64,000 nt of DNA from Chimonanthus salicifolius (GCA_013350335.1 CM023536.1:45268314-45332313); one strand, 5' to 3'. Positions 24,563-36,851 are shown, counted from the first letter of the stretch. Notes: generated by a model from the letters alone, not told the origin. Program-made: numbers and translations.

Positions 24563-25810
24563 GATCTTAGTCTTTCAAGTCAGCAAATCCAAGTCATTTA
24601 ATGTCCATTCCTCACAACATCTCTAAAAGATGAACCCTACCTTTGACATAGTCTGGAAAAAAAAAGAGTAATCCTTATAAGTGCTCAAATTTGAACTGAG
24701 AAATATTTTAACATGACATAATTTAGACATAAATTCTTGTGACTCAAGTTTAATTTCAATAATAGATATAGTTCTAATAGACTTACTAATCATATCTATT
24801 AGATATATTTAGATATTAAATATATTTGGGACTTACTTGGGGGAAATATTAGATATATTTAGATATCTAAATATTTAATAATATCAAATTAAAGTAGAAT
24901 TGGTTAATATGAAAATCATAAAAATGATTTTATTTAAAACTTTTACCTATTCGATTTAACCAAATCAATCAACACTTGACAGAAAGCTACACTTGAACCA
25001 TCTATTTTAATTAATTTAAATTAATTAACTATATTTAATCAAAATAATTTCTTCTCTCACGTCAACAACTATCCATTAAATGGCCACCATATTCCATGTC
25101 ATAGCCAAATAGTATATATGTATCTGATCATTTGATGACATGCCTCAACTATTTTTCAATCATTTATTTTTATTAGAATCTTTTACCAAAACTGTAAAGA
25201 AGCTCTTCATTCTCTCTGTCAAAGTAGACGGTAAATGGGAGGTTGCGAGTTCCAACTCTGATATGCTCTAGGAACAGTAAATTCATCCATGGAGATCTTA
25301 CATTGAGTATTCTGTAATTTTTCACATGTAAATTAAAAAAAAACGATCGACAGTTTAAAATAAAATATATAACAATACTAAAAATTAAATTGGTAAAATT
25401 TAAATCTGATTTCATTATTTTAAAGTCGTCATTTTGGAATCTAAAACTTTAATAATCATACATAATTATTGTAGTGCATCAAATAAACTTACAATAATTA
25501 GATAAAAAGAGTTTCCTCTGTTCAGCACGGAAAATCAGCTCGTCGGCCTCTCGGCACCACTGAGTAAAATTCTCTTCCACTACGCGACAGATGGTACGAT
25601 GACTCCTGAATATTATTGACTTGGAAATTGAATTTCACCATATGTTTTGCGTGTGGACTGTAAGGTAAAGTGAAGAGCATGGCATGGCAGTCTAGCAGCA
25701 GTAGCCCGTTTAATAGAAAAATCAACTCACCCATTTGATACTTTAATCATTTTGAAAAAAGTTCACTTAAATTCTTAAATTATTGATATTTTTTATTTAA
25801 AATTTTTAAT
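24563..25810. other. AT-rich intergenic stretch
   Basis: It contains a possible degenerate SINE-like segment near 25190-25345 (GTTCCAACTC followed by an A-run), too weak to call. Otherwise I see nothing. Confidence 0.35.
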
Positions 25811-25818
25811 TATATAAT

Positions 25819-26027
25819 CAAGAAAACAAATCTCGATTTTTAAACCATGATATCTCTATCGATATGATATGTATCAGTTGAGATTTGAGATATCTGTCGA
25901 GATTTGACATATCGGCCGGTATCCGTGAGATATCGACAATATATATCACCGATATCAGTATATAAAAGTTGTTTTAAAAAAAAAATAGGAGAAAGAAATT
26001 TTTCAATATCTGATATTTAAATCCCTG
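25819..26027. mobile_element. hAT MITE of the CGGCCGATAT family, decayed copy
   Basis: The right end reads TTTAAATCCCTG, flanked by TATATAAC; the left flank is TATATAAT (7 of 8). Internally GATATC and CGGCCGG/GATATC words persist, but the array is largely mutated, so this is an older relative of copy 1. Confidence 0.55.
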
Positions 26028-26079
26028 TATATAACATAGATATCTTCTTTTAGAGGTGAGATTTTATCTTACACATAAA

Positions 26080-26245
26080 GGTAGAGATTTGTACACCATA
26101 AATTTTAGACATAGTGCACTAACATAGAAAGGAAATTCTAAATTTGACTTTACTTTCTTTCTTCCCTTCCTTTTCATTTTTTTTTTTTTCAAAAATAAAG
26201 TCAAATTTAAATTTTCTTTTATAATGGTGCACAAATCACTACCTT
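26080..26245. mobile_element. Palindromic Mutator-like MITE, copy 1
   Basis: The left arm begins GGTAGAGATTTGTACACC and the right arm ends GGTGCACAAATCACTACCTT. A perfect 9-bp duplication ACACATAAA lies at 26071-26079 and 26246-26254. The whole element folds on itself. A 9-bp target points to Mutator-type transposition. Confidence 0.6.
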
Positions 26246-26254
26246 ACACATAAA

Positions 26255-28467
26255 TATAATTCTATGCGAATCTTGTTTATCAAGTGAGTTAAAAAATATA
26301 GATGTCTTACCTATTCTTAAAAATTTAAGCCAATCAAAATATACTCTAAATCCTTTTAATTCAACCTTTATTTTACTTACTCGGTTATTGTTTGTCCAAA
26401 AGTTTGTTTAATTAATGTATTTAATTAGATATTATCATGATTTAGAGAGTGGGGTTGGTGGCCTCATTGTTTGGTTTTTCAGGTTTTCAGCTTCTTAAAG
26501 ATGAGTGCTACCACCGCCTGCTGCTGCCTGTCGGTCGTAGTAAGATGGACCGACCATAAAAATAGACCATTGTTGGTCGGCAACCACTGACCAAAGTTAA
26601 TGACACATCACCAAACTCCACGTCACTCTACAAATTCCTAATTCCTAATTAGAGCTGGAAATTGGAATAACAATGTATAGTTGGCTGGTGGCCTATGTCC
26701 TCCGACCTATTTGTGCTCCGGTTTGGTTGGATTTTAATTTAGATAATTAATTGATTTAAACTCATTTAATTATTTAAGAGATTTTGTTAAAATTCAATTC
26801 AAATCGTTAAATTGGTGTATAAATTATAAGTTTAAGTCCGCTTCGTGTTCAGATTCAACTGACAATTCATCCTTAATTTTAATCTTCAATTTAAGTATGT
26901 TGATTATCTAAACATGTTTAAATATAATTAACTCATTTATTAAAATAGTTAAAAGCATGATCTAAACTCTTATTTTCGAATACTTCATTACTGAATTTAG
27001 CCTGGTCCAATTTATAAAGTTTGCAAGTATGAAACACTGGTTCTAGATTCTGATCCAAACATAAAATAAGGCTCTATTTGTGGGACCGAATAAACGAATC
27101 CAACGAAGATATGGCATGAAGTTTTAATATTAATAAATTATTAATATATTTTTATATACTAGGAGGAAGTGCATGATTTCTGCTGTAGAGTGTTGGATTC
27201 AACACGCCGCACACTAACTACCATGAATTTGATCAACATTAAAAAATTTAAATTATAAAAAAATTAAGATAAATAAGTGAGATAAAATTTAATAATATAA
27301 CTATCAAGATTTAAAATCACGTCATATTAATCATGTGCAGATGGTTCCTGAACTGTTACACTTGACTAGCACTTTGGCAGTTGATGGTAGTTGGCACCTT
27401 CCCGTTTTCCAACTGAACAAGAGGTGGGTGGACAACTGAGTTACAGTAAGGAGAGGCTGGATCTAAGACTCGGGTGAGTTCTATATTAGGTAGATAACCC
27501 TTTGATACAAGCACCGATTAAGAAAAGATTCATTTCTTCAATAAACTAGGAGATAATTCCAATAAAGATTTTTCTCAAACTAATCTGTTATCAATATTAT
27601 TATTAGAGTCAATTATTTGAAATTAATCTTTATAGTTGAATTTGACAATTTATTTATAATTTAATTACTTTTAGACATGGGTACAACTTTATTGTGATGA
27701 ATAAAAGACATTTCTTCTCCATAATTTCAGCTGTATGGTTGAGAATACTTCTTTTTTAATTGTTTTTCATATAATCTTACGACGGTAATATTTTTTGATA
27801 AAAAAGATATCCAGTTTCATTTTTTTCTTTCAATTGGTTATCATTTAAGTGATGAAAATATACATTAGTGTTCATTATTATTAAAACATCAGTGTCTCTA
27901 TCAATTTTCATAAAAAATATTAGCACTTCAGTAACAATAACATTACTATGATAGTGAACAAATGCACAAGGTTTTCTCAATATGATTTGAGTGGCAAATT
28001 CTTGAGACTGATGTATTGGCTAATTACAATATATTCTTAAATTTAATTTTTTTACTATGATATGATCGGAAAAATCTCACAAAAAGTATAATATTTAAAA
28101 ATAGTTAAAATATAGTGAATAAATATATAAATGAAAATGCCACTTAAAATTGAAAGAATCATTGATAAATTTGAGGAATCAGATATTTGAGTCGTATAAA
28201 AGGTTTTTTTGGGTTTATATAGATATGAGAAAAATAAAAATTGATTGATACTATCATGATATATCATGTTATTATCACAATCTTATCACAATAAAAATAA
28301 AACTGATGAGATAAATGGGGAAGTATCAATAACTAAATAATATTATTGATATATGGTATTTTTGCAAAAAAAAGTAAGAGAAATGAAAATACTGAAGGAA
28401 TTTATTACAATGAACTTGTCACTGCAACTAAAAATTAATTGAAGAATTTCTACGATCGAGCGTTTAT
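26255..28467. other. AT-rich intergenic stretch
   Basis: I see no supported gene or RNA gene in 2.2 kb. There is a GGTCGG-rich patch at 26530-26600 of unknown meaning. Confidence 0.4.
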
Positions 28468-28605
28468 TCACTTCACCTTAAAAGGCCACTTTCCATGAAG
28501 TTACCTGGTAATATGTAGGTTAGGAGATTTGCAAATGCCTCAAAATTTTACTGAGTGTTCTAAGAGACCTGAACATCTTAATCATAAAAAAAACAAAATC
28601 AAATG
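28468..28605 (+). mobile_element. tRNA-derived SINE-like repeat, copy 1 (5' truncated)
   Basis: The segment runs through CTCAAAATTTT...TCTAAGAGACCTGAACATCTT and ends in an A-run. It matches the 3' halves of the repeats at 33637, 34755 and 36165. The 5' promoter part is missing. Confidence 0.45.
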
Positions 28606-28677
28606 TGACTTGAAACGAATCTAAGTTTTACCACAGTAGACCCACTGATGGAAAACTATTAATCAATTAGGCCAAAC

Positions 28678-29165
28678 CAAGGGTCGAAATATCGGCCGAT
28701 ACATATCGTATCGGCCGATATGTATTGGTTTTTTAAGACCGAGCAATATTGGCCGATACGATATGTATCGGCCGTACAAAACAAATATCGGCCGATATGA
28801 TCGATATTCGGTCCGCAATATCGGTCACCATATTGGCCGATATGTACAAATATTGGTATTTAAAAGTTATTTTTTTATATATTTTTTTAAAAAACCGATA
28901 CGATTTTTCACAGTTTTTTGCAGTTTTTAACAGTTCTTTACGGTTCTTCCAATACGGCTTTCACGGTTTTACACGGTTTTTTATGGTTTTTCATGGTTTT
29001 TTGCGGTTTTTCACGGTTCTGCACGGTTCTTCTCTTTTTTTCACGGTTCCGATATCGGAGGAGAGAGAAATAGCCGATATCGGAGGAGAGAGAAAATTAT
29101 CGGCCGATATTGCGGCCGATATGCATATTGGCCGAAATATCGGCCGGGGCGTTTTTTTAACCCCT
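28678..29165. mobile_element. hAT MITE of the CGGCCGATAT family, copy 2
   Basis: The element begins CAAGGGTCGAAATATCGG and ends TTTTTAACCCCT, flanked by GGCCAAAC at 28670-28677 and 29166-29173. CGGCCGATAT words fill both ends. The core is a CACGGTTTTT-type repeat, the reverse complement of the core in copy 1, so the two copies lie in opposite orientation. A long frame on each strand here follows from the repeat and is not a gene. Confidence 0.75.
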
Positions 29166-29173
29166 GGCCAAAC

Positions 29174-30008
29174 CATCATAAGTGAACTCCACAAAATTGG
29201 ATCTTCAGTAATGGATAGATATTCTTTGTGATCTTCTATTTTACAAGGTATATCTATCAATCATGACCTAAATATAGTATCAGATAGGTTTCATCACTGT
29301 AACCCCCATCAACAAAGAGTTCTACTTAGATGAACAAACTTGGGTTCGACTTGAATAAAAGCCCAGCTTGAACAACCATTGGTTTCACTAGTTACTTGCT
29401 CACAAAATATCAATCTTATTAAACTTTGATAGTTATTAAATTAAAGATTGTAATTATAATCATTAACTGATTTTAAGTATTATCATCTATACTAACTTGA
29501 GAAAACTCTTGCTTGAATGCCTTAGCATTAGCCAAATCCTATGTTATTTTAAGAAAATTGCAAATATTTTTTACAAGACTGTCATCCTTAGATGACTGAC
29601 ATATGTCACCTATTTACACAAGATTGCATCTCAACCATTAAAATAAAAGAATCAAAATAGCATGGAATTTTGTTGGCGAACTTTGACTAAACCAGACACA
29701 GGCACACATTACCTTTGTGCGCTTCCTTTCCTCTCTTGATTCTTGCTGGAAGTAGGTTACTGAGACCACTCTCGGCTTGTGTGAGCAGCAAAATTCGTGT
29801 GGAACCCTTATCCATTAGATTTGGGTCTTCAAATGAGCTTGGGCATGGAAACACCTGATTTGGACAATTAGACCAATATCCTATGTCTCCGGGCTGATTT
29901 TCCGTTAATTTATTGGCCTTTTGAGCTTGAATATGCATGTCTTTGCCACCATTAAATTGATCTTACTTACTTAAGAGTAGCAATTTTCACACGAGTTTTT
30001 TGTATAAC
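29174..30008. other. Intergenic stretch with one unassigned open frame
   Basis: A minus-strand frame (29938-29687) has a plausible donor (AAAG|GTAATG) after GKEAHKG. It could be an exon, but I recognise no family and see no partner exon. Confidence 0.3.
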
Positions 30009-30590
30009 CAGACACGAGAATGAATGTATATCCTACTTTACCCTTCATCCCTGCCGCACGCATAACTTAAATTTTTTTGTCAAAAATCGGCGCACTTACC
30101 GGCAAGTCGATCACTCCAAAAAGGCAAGCCGTTTTGATTTTTCCTGCGTTTGTCTCAGATTTTCAAACGAGACCGTTTCTCCACCGATTTCTACAAACAA
30201 GATATCAAAATTCATCTAACCTGAATTTTATGAACTTCGGGACTGATTTTAAATGAAAATGGTATAGTTTTAGACTTCAAAAATTGTACCTAAAGAATTA
30301 AGAGGGAAGACCATTTTTCTTAAATTATTTGGGTATTATTTTTTAAGTCCAAAACTATACCCTTTTCAGTTCAAATCAGTCTCAGAGTTCATAAAATTCA
30401 GACTACATGAATTTTAATATCTTGTTTATAGAAATCGATCGAGAAATAACCTCGTTTGAAAATCTGAGCCAAAATCAGAAAAAAACCCACAAAATGAAGC
30501 ATAATGGTTCACCATTTTGGAGTAATTGGCTTGCCAGTGATACGATAGGGGTGAATGGTAACGTCGAAAATCTACTAGTTTATGTGTCTG
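30009..30590. repeat. Long foldback: inverted repeat with about 280-bp arms
   Basis: The left arm starts CAGACACGAGAATG and the right arm ends GTGTCTG. The arms match with mismatches over nearly their whole length, for example CAGATTTTCAAACGAG near 30168 against its complement near 30455. Only about 15 bp separates them. It looks like a foldback transposon, but I see no clear target duplication. Any transcript would form a long hairpin. Confidence 0.7.
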
Positions 30591-32304
30591 ATTAGTAAAA
30601 TAAGAAATCTACTAAATCCTCTGTCTAATTTTACAAAAGTATCATATAAGGATCCTAACCTTACTTAATGCTAATTGGACAATTTGTTCATGGATGTCCC
30701 CATCAGTTTTCCCGTTCCTCCGTTTCTTGACTTTTCTTTATTGCAAGTGAATGTCATTGTTGCATATAGGTTGATTAGGCATCTTAAAAATTAGGCTTAA
30801 TGCCTTATGAATTATATGAGATGATATATTTCTTGTAGATATATGTAGGCTTAAAAATTCAACTCTGTCCATTTTTTTTACTATTTGATATGTAGCCATA
30901 AATTAAACTGTTTTTATTGAATAAAACATTACTTTTTATAAATAATCTTAATTTTAACCATTACTATGTAACCTAATATCAAATAATAAAAAATACTTTA
31001 ATTAAGAAAGATTTATTTATTAGAAAAATATGGACTTCTTCCTTTACTTAGTTTGGTTAATAAGTTTTAAAAAATAGCATATTTTCTAAAATAATAAAAT
31101 TTTAATTTTTATTGAACTGATATCAATAAAATTGGTGTAGTCTTTTAAAAGCAAACCCGTCTATCAAAATATTCTCGGAGAAAGTTTTAATTTTTTTTCA
31201 TATCAATCATACCATATATAATAAATAGCTTATTCACTATAAATTTTTTATGAGTTATCTAAAAAAATGATTGAAATCTTAAAAAAAATATCAAAATTTA
31301 AAAAAATGCTAATACTTTCAGGTGTTTTTTAAAAAAAAATCATAGTTGAAATTTCAAAAAAAAATTATTAACCAATAATAGATCAAGTTTCTCATATTTA
31401 CATTAATCAAACAAAAATAACTTTTTTTCATGAGGAATATTATTTTTTCCTTGCATCTTTTTTCCTATAATTACTAAACAAGATCATGAGAATCCCTTAG
31501 CATGAAAAACCCCTATTCAAGGGAATTCCCTGCACAAAGGAAACCCTTACAAAACTTTCCTCTCATCCGAACATAGTCTCCATGTGAAAGAAATATTTTA
31601 GGATGATCTAAATGAATTTTAACTGTTTGTTCATTAAATAGTTGCGATTTACTTTTATGTTATCAAGAAAAAATAAGAAAGAATGTTAAAAATAACAAAT
31701 TATAAAAAAAATTAAAAATTTATTGGGTGAATTTGATCTGTCCTAATTATAAAAATAGGAAAATTCATACAAAATATACTAAAATTAAGAAAAGAGATAT
31801 TAATATTGGACTTAGTTAGTTAGGAGGACTTGGCCTAAACTTATTTTTTGTTATTTAAAATAGAAGAAGTTCATGCCTAAGTAACTGAAAAAGAGAATTC
31901 TATGGTTAAATTTGATAAATTTAAAGAATTTGACCCACATTTTATATTAAATAGAAATATTTGTGAAAAAATTATAAAACATAAAAAATTCTATTATTAA
32001 ATTTTCAACTATATACATACTAAATGATTGCTTTTTAGCTTATAGATGTATCTCAATTGATTAACCTCATTTAAAAAAATGAGATGTGTCAAATTCAAAC
32101 TCCTATTACCTAACTTACTCTATAAAAATAATTATTTAGTGGTGAAAATAAAATCTTATGTCCCCTATAATAATGTATTCACTGTATAAATTAAGAACTC
32201 CTTCAAGAGTCGGTCGGCCCTAATAGGACTAAATGAAGAACTCTTTTAATTAGGCAGAAAGATGCGTAAAGGATAAGAATGCTGGCGTCAGCACTGAAAG
32301 CGTC
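30591..32304. other. AT-rich intergenic stretch upstream of the small gene
   Basis: I see no gene. There are many A and T runs. The last 90 bp is less AT-rich and forms the promoter of the gene at 32403. Confidence 0.45.
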
Positions 32305-32312
32305 TATATAAG
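32305..32312 (+). promoter_or_regulatory. TATA box of the 43-residue gene
   Basis: TATATAAG is followed about 25 bp later by a GAGAGA-rich leader and, 98 bp downstream, the ATG at 32403. This is a textbook spacing for a plant TATA promoter. Confidence 0.6.
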
Positions 32313-32402
32313 AAAACGAGAGAGGAGAACGAGAGAGAGAGAATATCAAAAGTTGGGATCGTCTTGTTTGCAGGGGAGAAACTCAGAAAGAGAAAGGGAA
32401 AG

Positions 32403-34230
32403 ATGCTGGAATTGTTTTTGTTGGGATGCACCGGCGTCGTCGTCTTCCTACACGGCGCCAATTTCTTCTTTCACGCTTTTTCTCATCACATCGGCATCAG
32501 ATCTTTAAGGTACTCTTGCTACTCCTGCTCCTACTCCTGCCATCTCAATAAACTGAAATCCTCCCCCGATTTCTTCTTTTCTTGAATTCCTGCTGCACAT
32601 ATACCGATTCTTTGGTGTATAACACTGCAAAAGCCGGCGATTGGGAGCTACCGATTGTCGGCGTATGCCCTGTCCACCCAATTGAGAAATTCCCATGTCA
32701 AAACCATAATTACATGGAATTTAGATGGAGCGGTTGTGAACGGGACGGCCGGTGTCTTGTCTGAGACGGATGCAAAATCAGGGTTGATGTTGAATATCTT
32801 CGTTTACACTTTTTTTTTTATCGGCTGATTGAGCCCTAGAAGTAACATATTCCCCGTGCTGGTTTTCACTTCTATTTGTGATATTCTTAATTTTTAAAAT
32901 AATTTAATTGACTGATACATATAATCGATATATTATAATTATCTAATATGTAGTAGTGATATCTAAATTTAAAAACCCTATTCTATATAACTCATCTACA
33001 GGGACGAGTTGAATCAATCCCCGTGGTGGGATGCCACTGCTTCAAAGGTTGGAATTCCATTTTTCCACTAATTCTCTAATTCCCTAATCCCCTGACCTGG
33101 AGGTGTGGCCTGACGGCGAAGAATCTGTCTTAAAAAACAGGGTCTTGAATTCAATTCAGACTCAACTTCAAATTCCCTAATTCCAATATGGCTCAATCCG
33201 TGACAATTTCTTAATCAACCTAATAACGGAAAGAAAAAAAATTAAATATAGTTTTATTTGAGTCAGCATATTTAAAAATAGAACAATTTAGATAGTAAAA
33301 TGATTTGGAGATTGGTTGGACGTTTTTTTAATAATATTTTAATGTGAGATAACAAATATTTTTTATATAATTTAATGGAAAAAATATTGTGTATTCAAGA
33401 ATGAATAATTTTGTTGTTTAATTAAAAAGTTGCCTGAGTCAATCTTCATGCACTTCGTTATGGCATCTACCAAGCACACCATCCAGTATAATGGTAATTG
33501 GTTTTTGGGAAAATGCCTGGCACATTATAGGGCATCTATATTTAATTGCCTAAATCATGATTTTAAAAGTAACAAAAATTAAAAATTAAATTTATGTAGA
33601 TAAAATTTATAGAATTTAAAGAGTGCAATTTTTTTTTTTTTAAGACGAAGGTGTCGAGGTCTCTTAGAGAACCTGATTAATCTTTGGGACATGTATAAAT
33701 TTCCTTATCTACACACATTAGGTAAAATGACAGAGTGCGACTCTTTGAGAGAGGGTGAATTGAATTCAAGACCTCTCACTTTTAGATGTTGATTCTTGGC
33801 CATCACTCAAACGCCAATTTAGTTTGAGTGGTATTTAGTATCATCGTATTTCAAATCAACTAATTACCATCACAATTGATAGGGCTTCATCTATCTTTAC
33901 AATAGCTAATTACGATCATCCTAAACATGTCGACCCAATCTAAAGTATTGCTACCCCAATTGTATTATTCATGATTTTATTCTCTACGGCACCTCTCTTG
34001 TTCCAAAACGATGGCGTGCCTGGGTTGCCATAGAAAATGGTTGGAATAAGATTCATCCCGTTGAGTTTTTAAAATCAAAAGATTGCCATATTCAGTTATT
34101 TGGTTGCTGTCATGGTTTTCTTAATCTTGACTGCATGTTTTTCCTCATAATTTAATTGTTTGTTGAAGGTGACTTATTTATTGTTTAATGGCTTGTTTTT
34201 CTCAGTTTCCTGGGAGTTGTTGGATGGTAG
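32403..34230 (+). CDS. Small predicted membrane protein, 43 residues, two exons
   Basis: Exon 1 (32403-32509) encodes MLELFLLGCTGVVVFLHGAN and continues to GIRSL. The donor is AAG|GTACTC. Exon 2 (34206-34230) starts after TTTCTCAG and adds SFLGVVGW and a stop (25 nt), completing the split codon AG|T in phase 2. The hydrophobic stretch at residues 4-17 suggests a signal anchor or single membrane helix. A TATA box and a short leader lie just upstream. I have a weak memory of small uncharacterised plant proteins with this type of N-terminus ending RSLSFLG, which guided the choice of exon 2; the function is unknown. The intron (1.7 kb) holds SINE-like repeats. The main doubt is exon 2. Confidence 0.6.
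33095..33190 (+). mobile_element. SINE-like repeat, copy 2 (5' part)
   Basis: It contains AATCTGTCTTAAAAAACAGG followed by TCTTGAATTCAATTC, matching the promoter half of the other copies. It lies in the intron of the small gene and its 3' half is absent. Confidence 0.4.
33637..33830 (-). mobile_element. SINE-like repeat, copy 3
   Basis: On the minus strand it reads GAGTGATGGCCAAGAATC, then GGTCTTGAATTCAATTC (box-B-like), then TCTAAGAGACCTCGACACC and an A-run (the T-run at 33628-33641). The order and A-tail suggest a tRNA-derived SINE. Confidence 0.5.
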
Positions 34231-34750
34231 AAGGGTGCAGAGAGATGCATGAAGTATGGGGTACGGAAGAGAGATGAGTGGTGCTTGGATTGTGGCTAAT
34301 GGTTCATCCTCTCATGCGTCACAAGAGGCTTAGTCACTTGTAATCTGTAAATACTATTGCTATCTAATCCATGGAATTTTTATATGGTTGATTGTCCCTT
34401 TTATGTGATTTATTTATTCTGAAGTAGCCTTAAATCCTTAATCCATTCAAAGGTTATATCAAATACGTTGAAATCGTTTGATAGGGGTGTGGGCCAATAT
34501 ATGGTGGTTGGAGCTTAGAGTGGGGATACTGTGGAGAGAAGGTTTTGTGAAGAACAACTGAGAAAGGATCTCTTTTAAGTGACTTGTTACTTGTTAGGTA
34601 AAAAGGATGTGGAATGTGGATGTGGATGACGCTTGAACTTGTCAAAGTTCAGGTTTATTTGGGTTACATAATTTAAGACAATAGTTGTGAGCTATAATAA
34701 TAGCTTATGTATGGTCGCTTAATGTAGATGATTAGCAGCGTTGGGCAAAG
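34231..34750. other. 3' UTR of the small gene and downstream sequence
   Basis: The sequence following the stop is gene-like for about 130 bp, then becomes ordinary AT-rich intergenic DNA. I see no other gene. Confidence 0.35.
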
Positions 34751-34754
34751 TTGA

Positions 34755-34950
34755 AAATACGGTAAAAAGTTGTGTTGCCCTCTAGCACGTGATTAATCTT
34801 CGAGGTATGTGAAAATCTCTTTACTCATACACACCTGGTAAATCTACGGTAGAGGGGGAGTGGCCTTTTGAGATGAGTGAGAATTGAATTCAGGACTCTT
34901 GTTTCTTAAAGTGGATTTTTGGCCATCACTCTAATCTCTTCGGGTTAATT
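34755..34950 (-). mobile_element. SINE-like repeat, copy 4
   Basis: Same family as copy 3: on the minus strand AGTGATGGCCAAAAATCC, then GAGTCCTGAATTCAATTCTC, then CCTCGAAGATTAATCACG. Boundaries are approximate. Confidence 0.5.
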
Positions 34951-34959
34951 TTTTTACTA

Positions 34960-36164
34960 TTATTGTAGAAAAATCTTAGTTCTTTTCAAGATTTCATTTC
35001 TTTTTGCAAATGATACAAGGCTAGATTTTTTTTTTTTAAAATAACAAAAAGGGTATCTCAATTTTTAAAGGTGAGATTAATCTTATGGATACACAAGACG
35101 TTGCGAAGGATTCAAAGAAAGGCGTATGTAGTTAATGCTTCAAAACAATTTCTAACTCTCATTGCACTTGGAGCAAATTGCAATTGCTTTGCTAGAGATT
35201 GGTCGGGGCCTTTCTTCCTTTTAGTTTAAACAAGGTTAGATTAGATTCCTATCTATCGAGTCTTTTAGTAATAAAGTGCTTTATTTGTAACTAACTAATT
35301 GGGTGCCGAATGTGATTATTTCAACTTCCAAGGGCCCCTTTGCTGAGTTTTTAAAAGCTATTTAGAGGCGTATACGGCTTTAGGTGGAGGAAATAATATA
35401 CTGATGCATAAAGCTCACTTACCATGGAATGATTAGTCCACACGATACAAAGTCAAAGCAGGTCATTAAGCAGGGAGGAAAAGCATAGATGGTTGGTCTT
35501 CGTCTTTCCCAGGCTATGGTCCTACAGAAAATTTGGAATGGGAATTTGATTTTCTTGGAAAGTAAAAGATCTAGTTATCTAAACCACTTTAGAAATTTGT
35601 CAACTCTTTGAAACCTTATTTGGATGAATTATGGAGCTCGAAGTTTCTCCAGGATACTCTCCCTGATTATTTAATTCAAAAATATATAAATTGATATTTT
35701 ATGGGTCTACTCAATAACGTCGTTATGTACAACAAACCTATAAAATTTTAAAAAATAGATAATTCCATTCTTCGTTCATTAAAATATATTAAATAAGAGT
35801 ATCATAAAAATGATCACCACACTATATCATCACCAAAGAAATAAAAAGAAAGTTCCATATAAGAATACCATATATTGTCATGTCTGCAACCAATCATAGA
35901 TAAATGTAAAATACCAGGGAAAATAAATCATAGCTGGGTATAAGAGTATCTGAATGAACAAATGGAGAAGGAGGATTATATTATAGTCATTGGGGGTTTT
36001 CACAACGAATCACGTGTCCCACTATTTTAGAAATTATACAATTTGTGTAGACTCGTGACCATTGGGATTATAGAAATAATTTTTTGGAAAAAATTATAAT
36101 TTAAGAATTTTGACAACTTTTAGAATTTAAAGATCCAATCACAACAAATTCCACCTCCAAATTT
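34960..36164. other. AT-rich intergenic stretch
   Basis: I see no gene, RNA gene or defined repeat here. Confidence 0.4.
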
Positions 36165-36345
36165 TCAATACTGAAAAAAGTCAGGAATCCGTCTCAGAAA
36201 GCAAAAGCTCCGAGTTCAATTCTTACTTAACTCCAAAGGGTCACTCTCCATAGAGTTACTCAGTGTGCGTAGATAGGGAGGATTGCACATGTCTCGAAGA
36301 TTAACCAGATACTCTAAGAGGCTTGAACACCTTGATAATATAAAA
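36165..36345 (+). mobile_element. SINE-like repeat, copy 5
   Basis: Plus-strand copy of the same family: AATCCGTCTCAGAAAGCAAA, box-B-like CGAGTTCAATTC, then CTCTAAGAGGCTTGAACACC and a short A-run. Confidence 0.5.
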
Positions 36346-36633
36346 AACCCCTCGATATGGTATCCTTATCAAGTGTTGTTCAAACTAATCCAAGAGAGTT
36401 CTCTCTTAATTCTTAAATATAAGATAGTTGTCCATCTCTAGTTGGTAAAGAGAGAGATCTTTCATGTTGAGTTCCACTATCCTAGCAGTTGAAATTGTGA
36501 AATATTGACCAGTGACAGAGGAACTCTCTATTCTTGTAAGTGGAGGAACCCTTCCAACCCAAAACTGCAAATAATCAACAATATTTGATCGGTAAAAGAC
36601 GAAATTATTCTTGATCGTTTATCATTTTAATAA

Positions 36634-36815
36634 GGGTAGTGATTTTTGCACTCCCTTTTTCTTCCATGGTACATCTCTTTAAAAGGAATTTTTAAATTTG
36701 TCTTATTTTTAAAGAAGAGGTACAGAGAGGAGAGGAGAAAAGTACAGGCAAATTTAAAAATTCTTTTCAAAAGAGTGCACTATAGGAGAAAATGAGAGTG
36801 CAAAAATCATTTCCC
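36634..36815. mobile_element. Palindromic Mutator-like MITE, copy 2
   Basis: The arms GGGTAGTGATTTTTGCACTC and GAGTGCAAAAATCATTTCCC pair along the whole element. Flanking 9-mers TTTTAATAA and TTTTATTGA agree at 7 of 9. Its ends resemble those of the MITE at 26080. Confidence 0.6.
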
Positions 36816-36851
36816 TTTTATTGATAATTCTAACAATGAAAGTAGAAAATG

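Noticed and set aside
25190..25345. Possible SINE
   Set aside because: A box-B-like word and A-run are present, but no A box and no target duplication could be shown.
28749..29231. 160-codon frame with repeated RFF/GRYI words
   Set aside because: It lies inside the hAT MITE and is produced by its CGGCCGATAT and ACGGTTTTT repeats.
29687..29938. 83-codon minus-strand frame with a plausible donor
   Set aside because: It could be an exon, but no partner exon, family or promoter was seen, so no gene is called.
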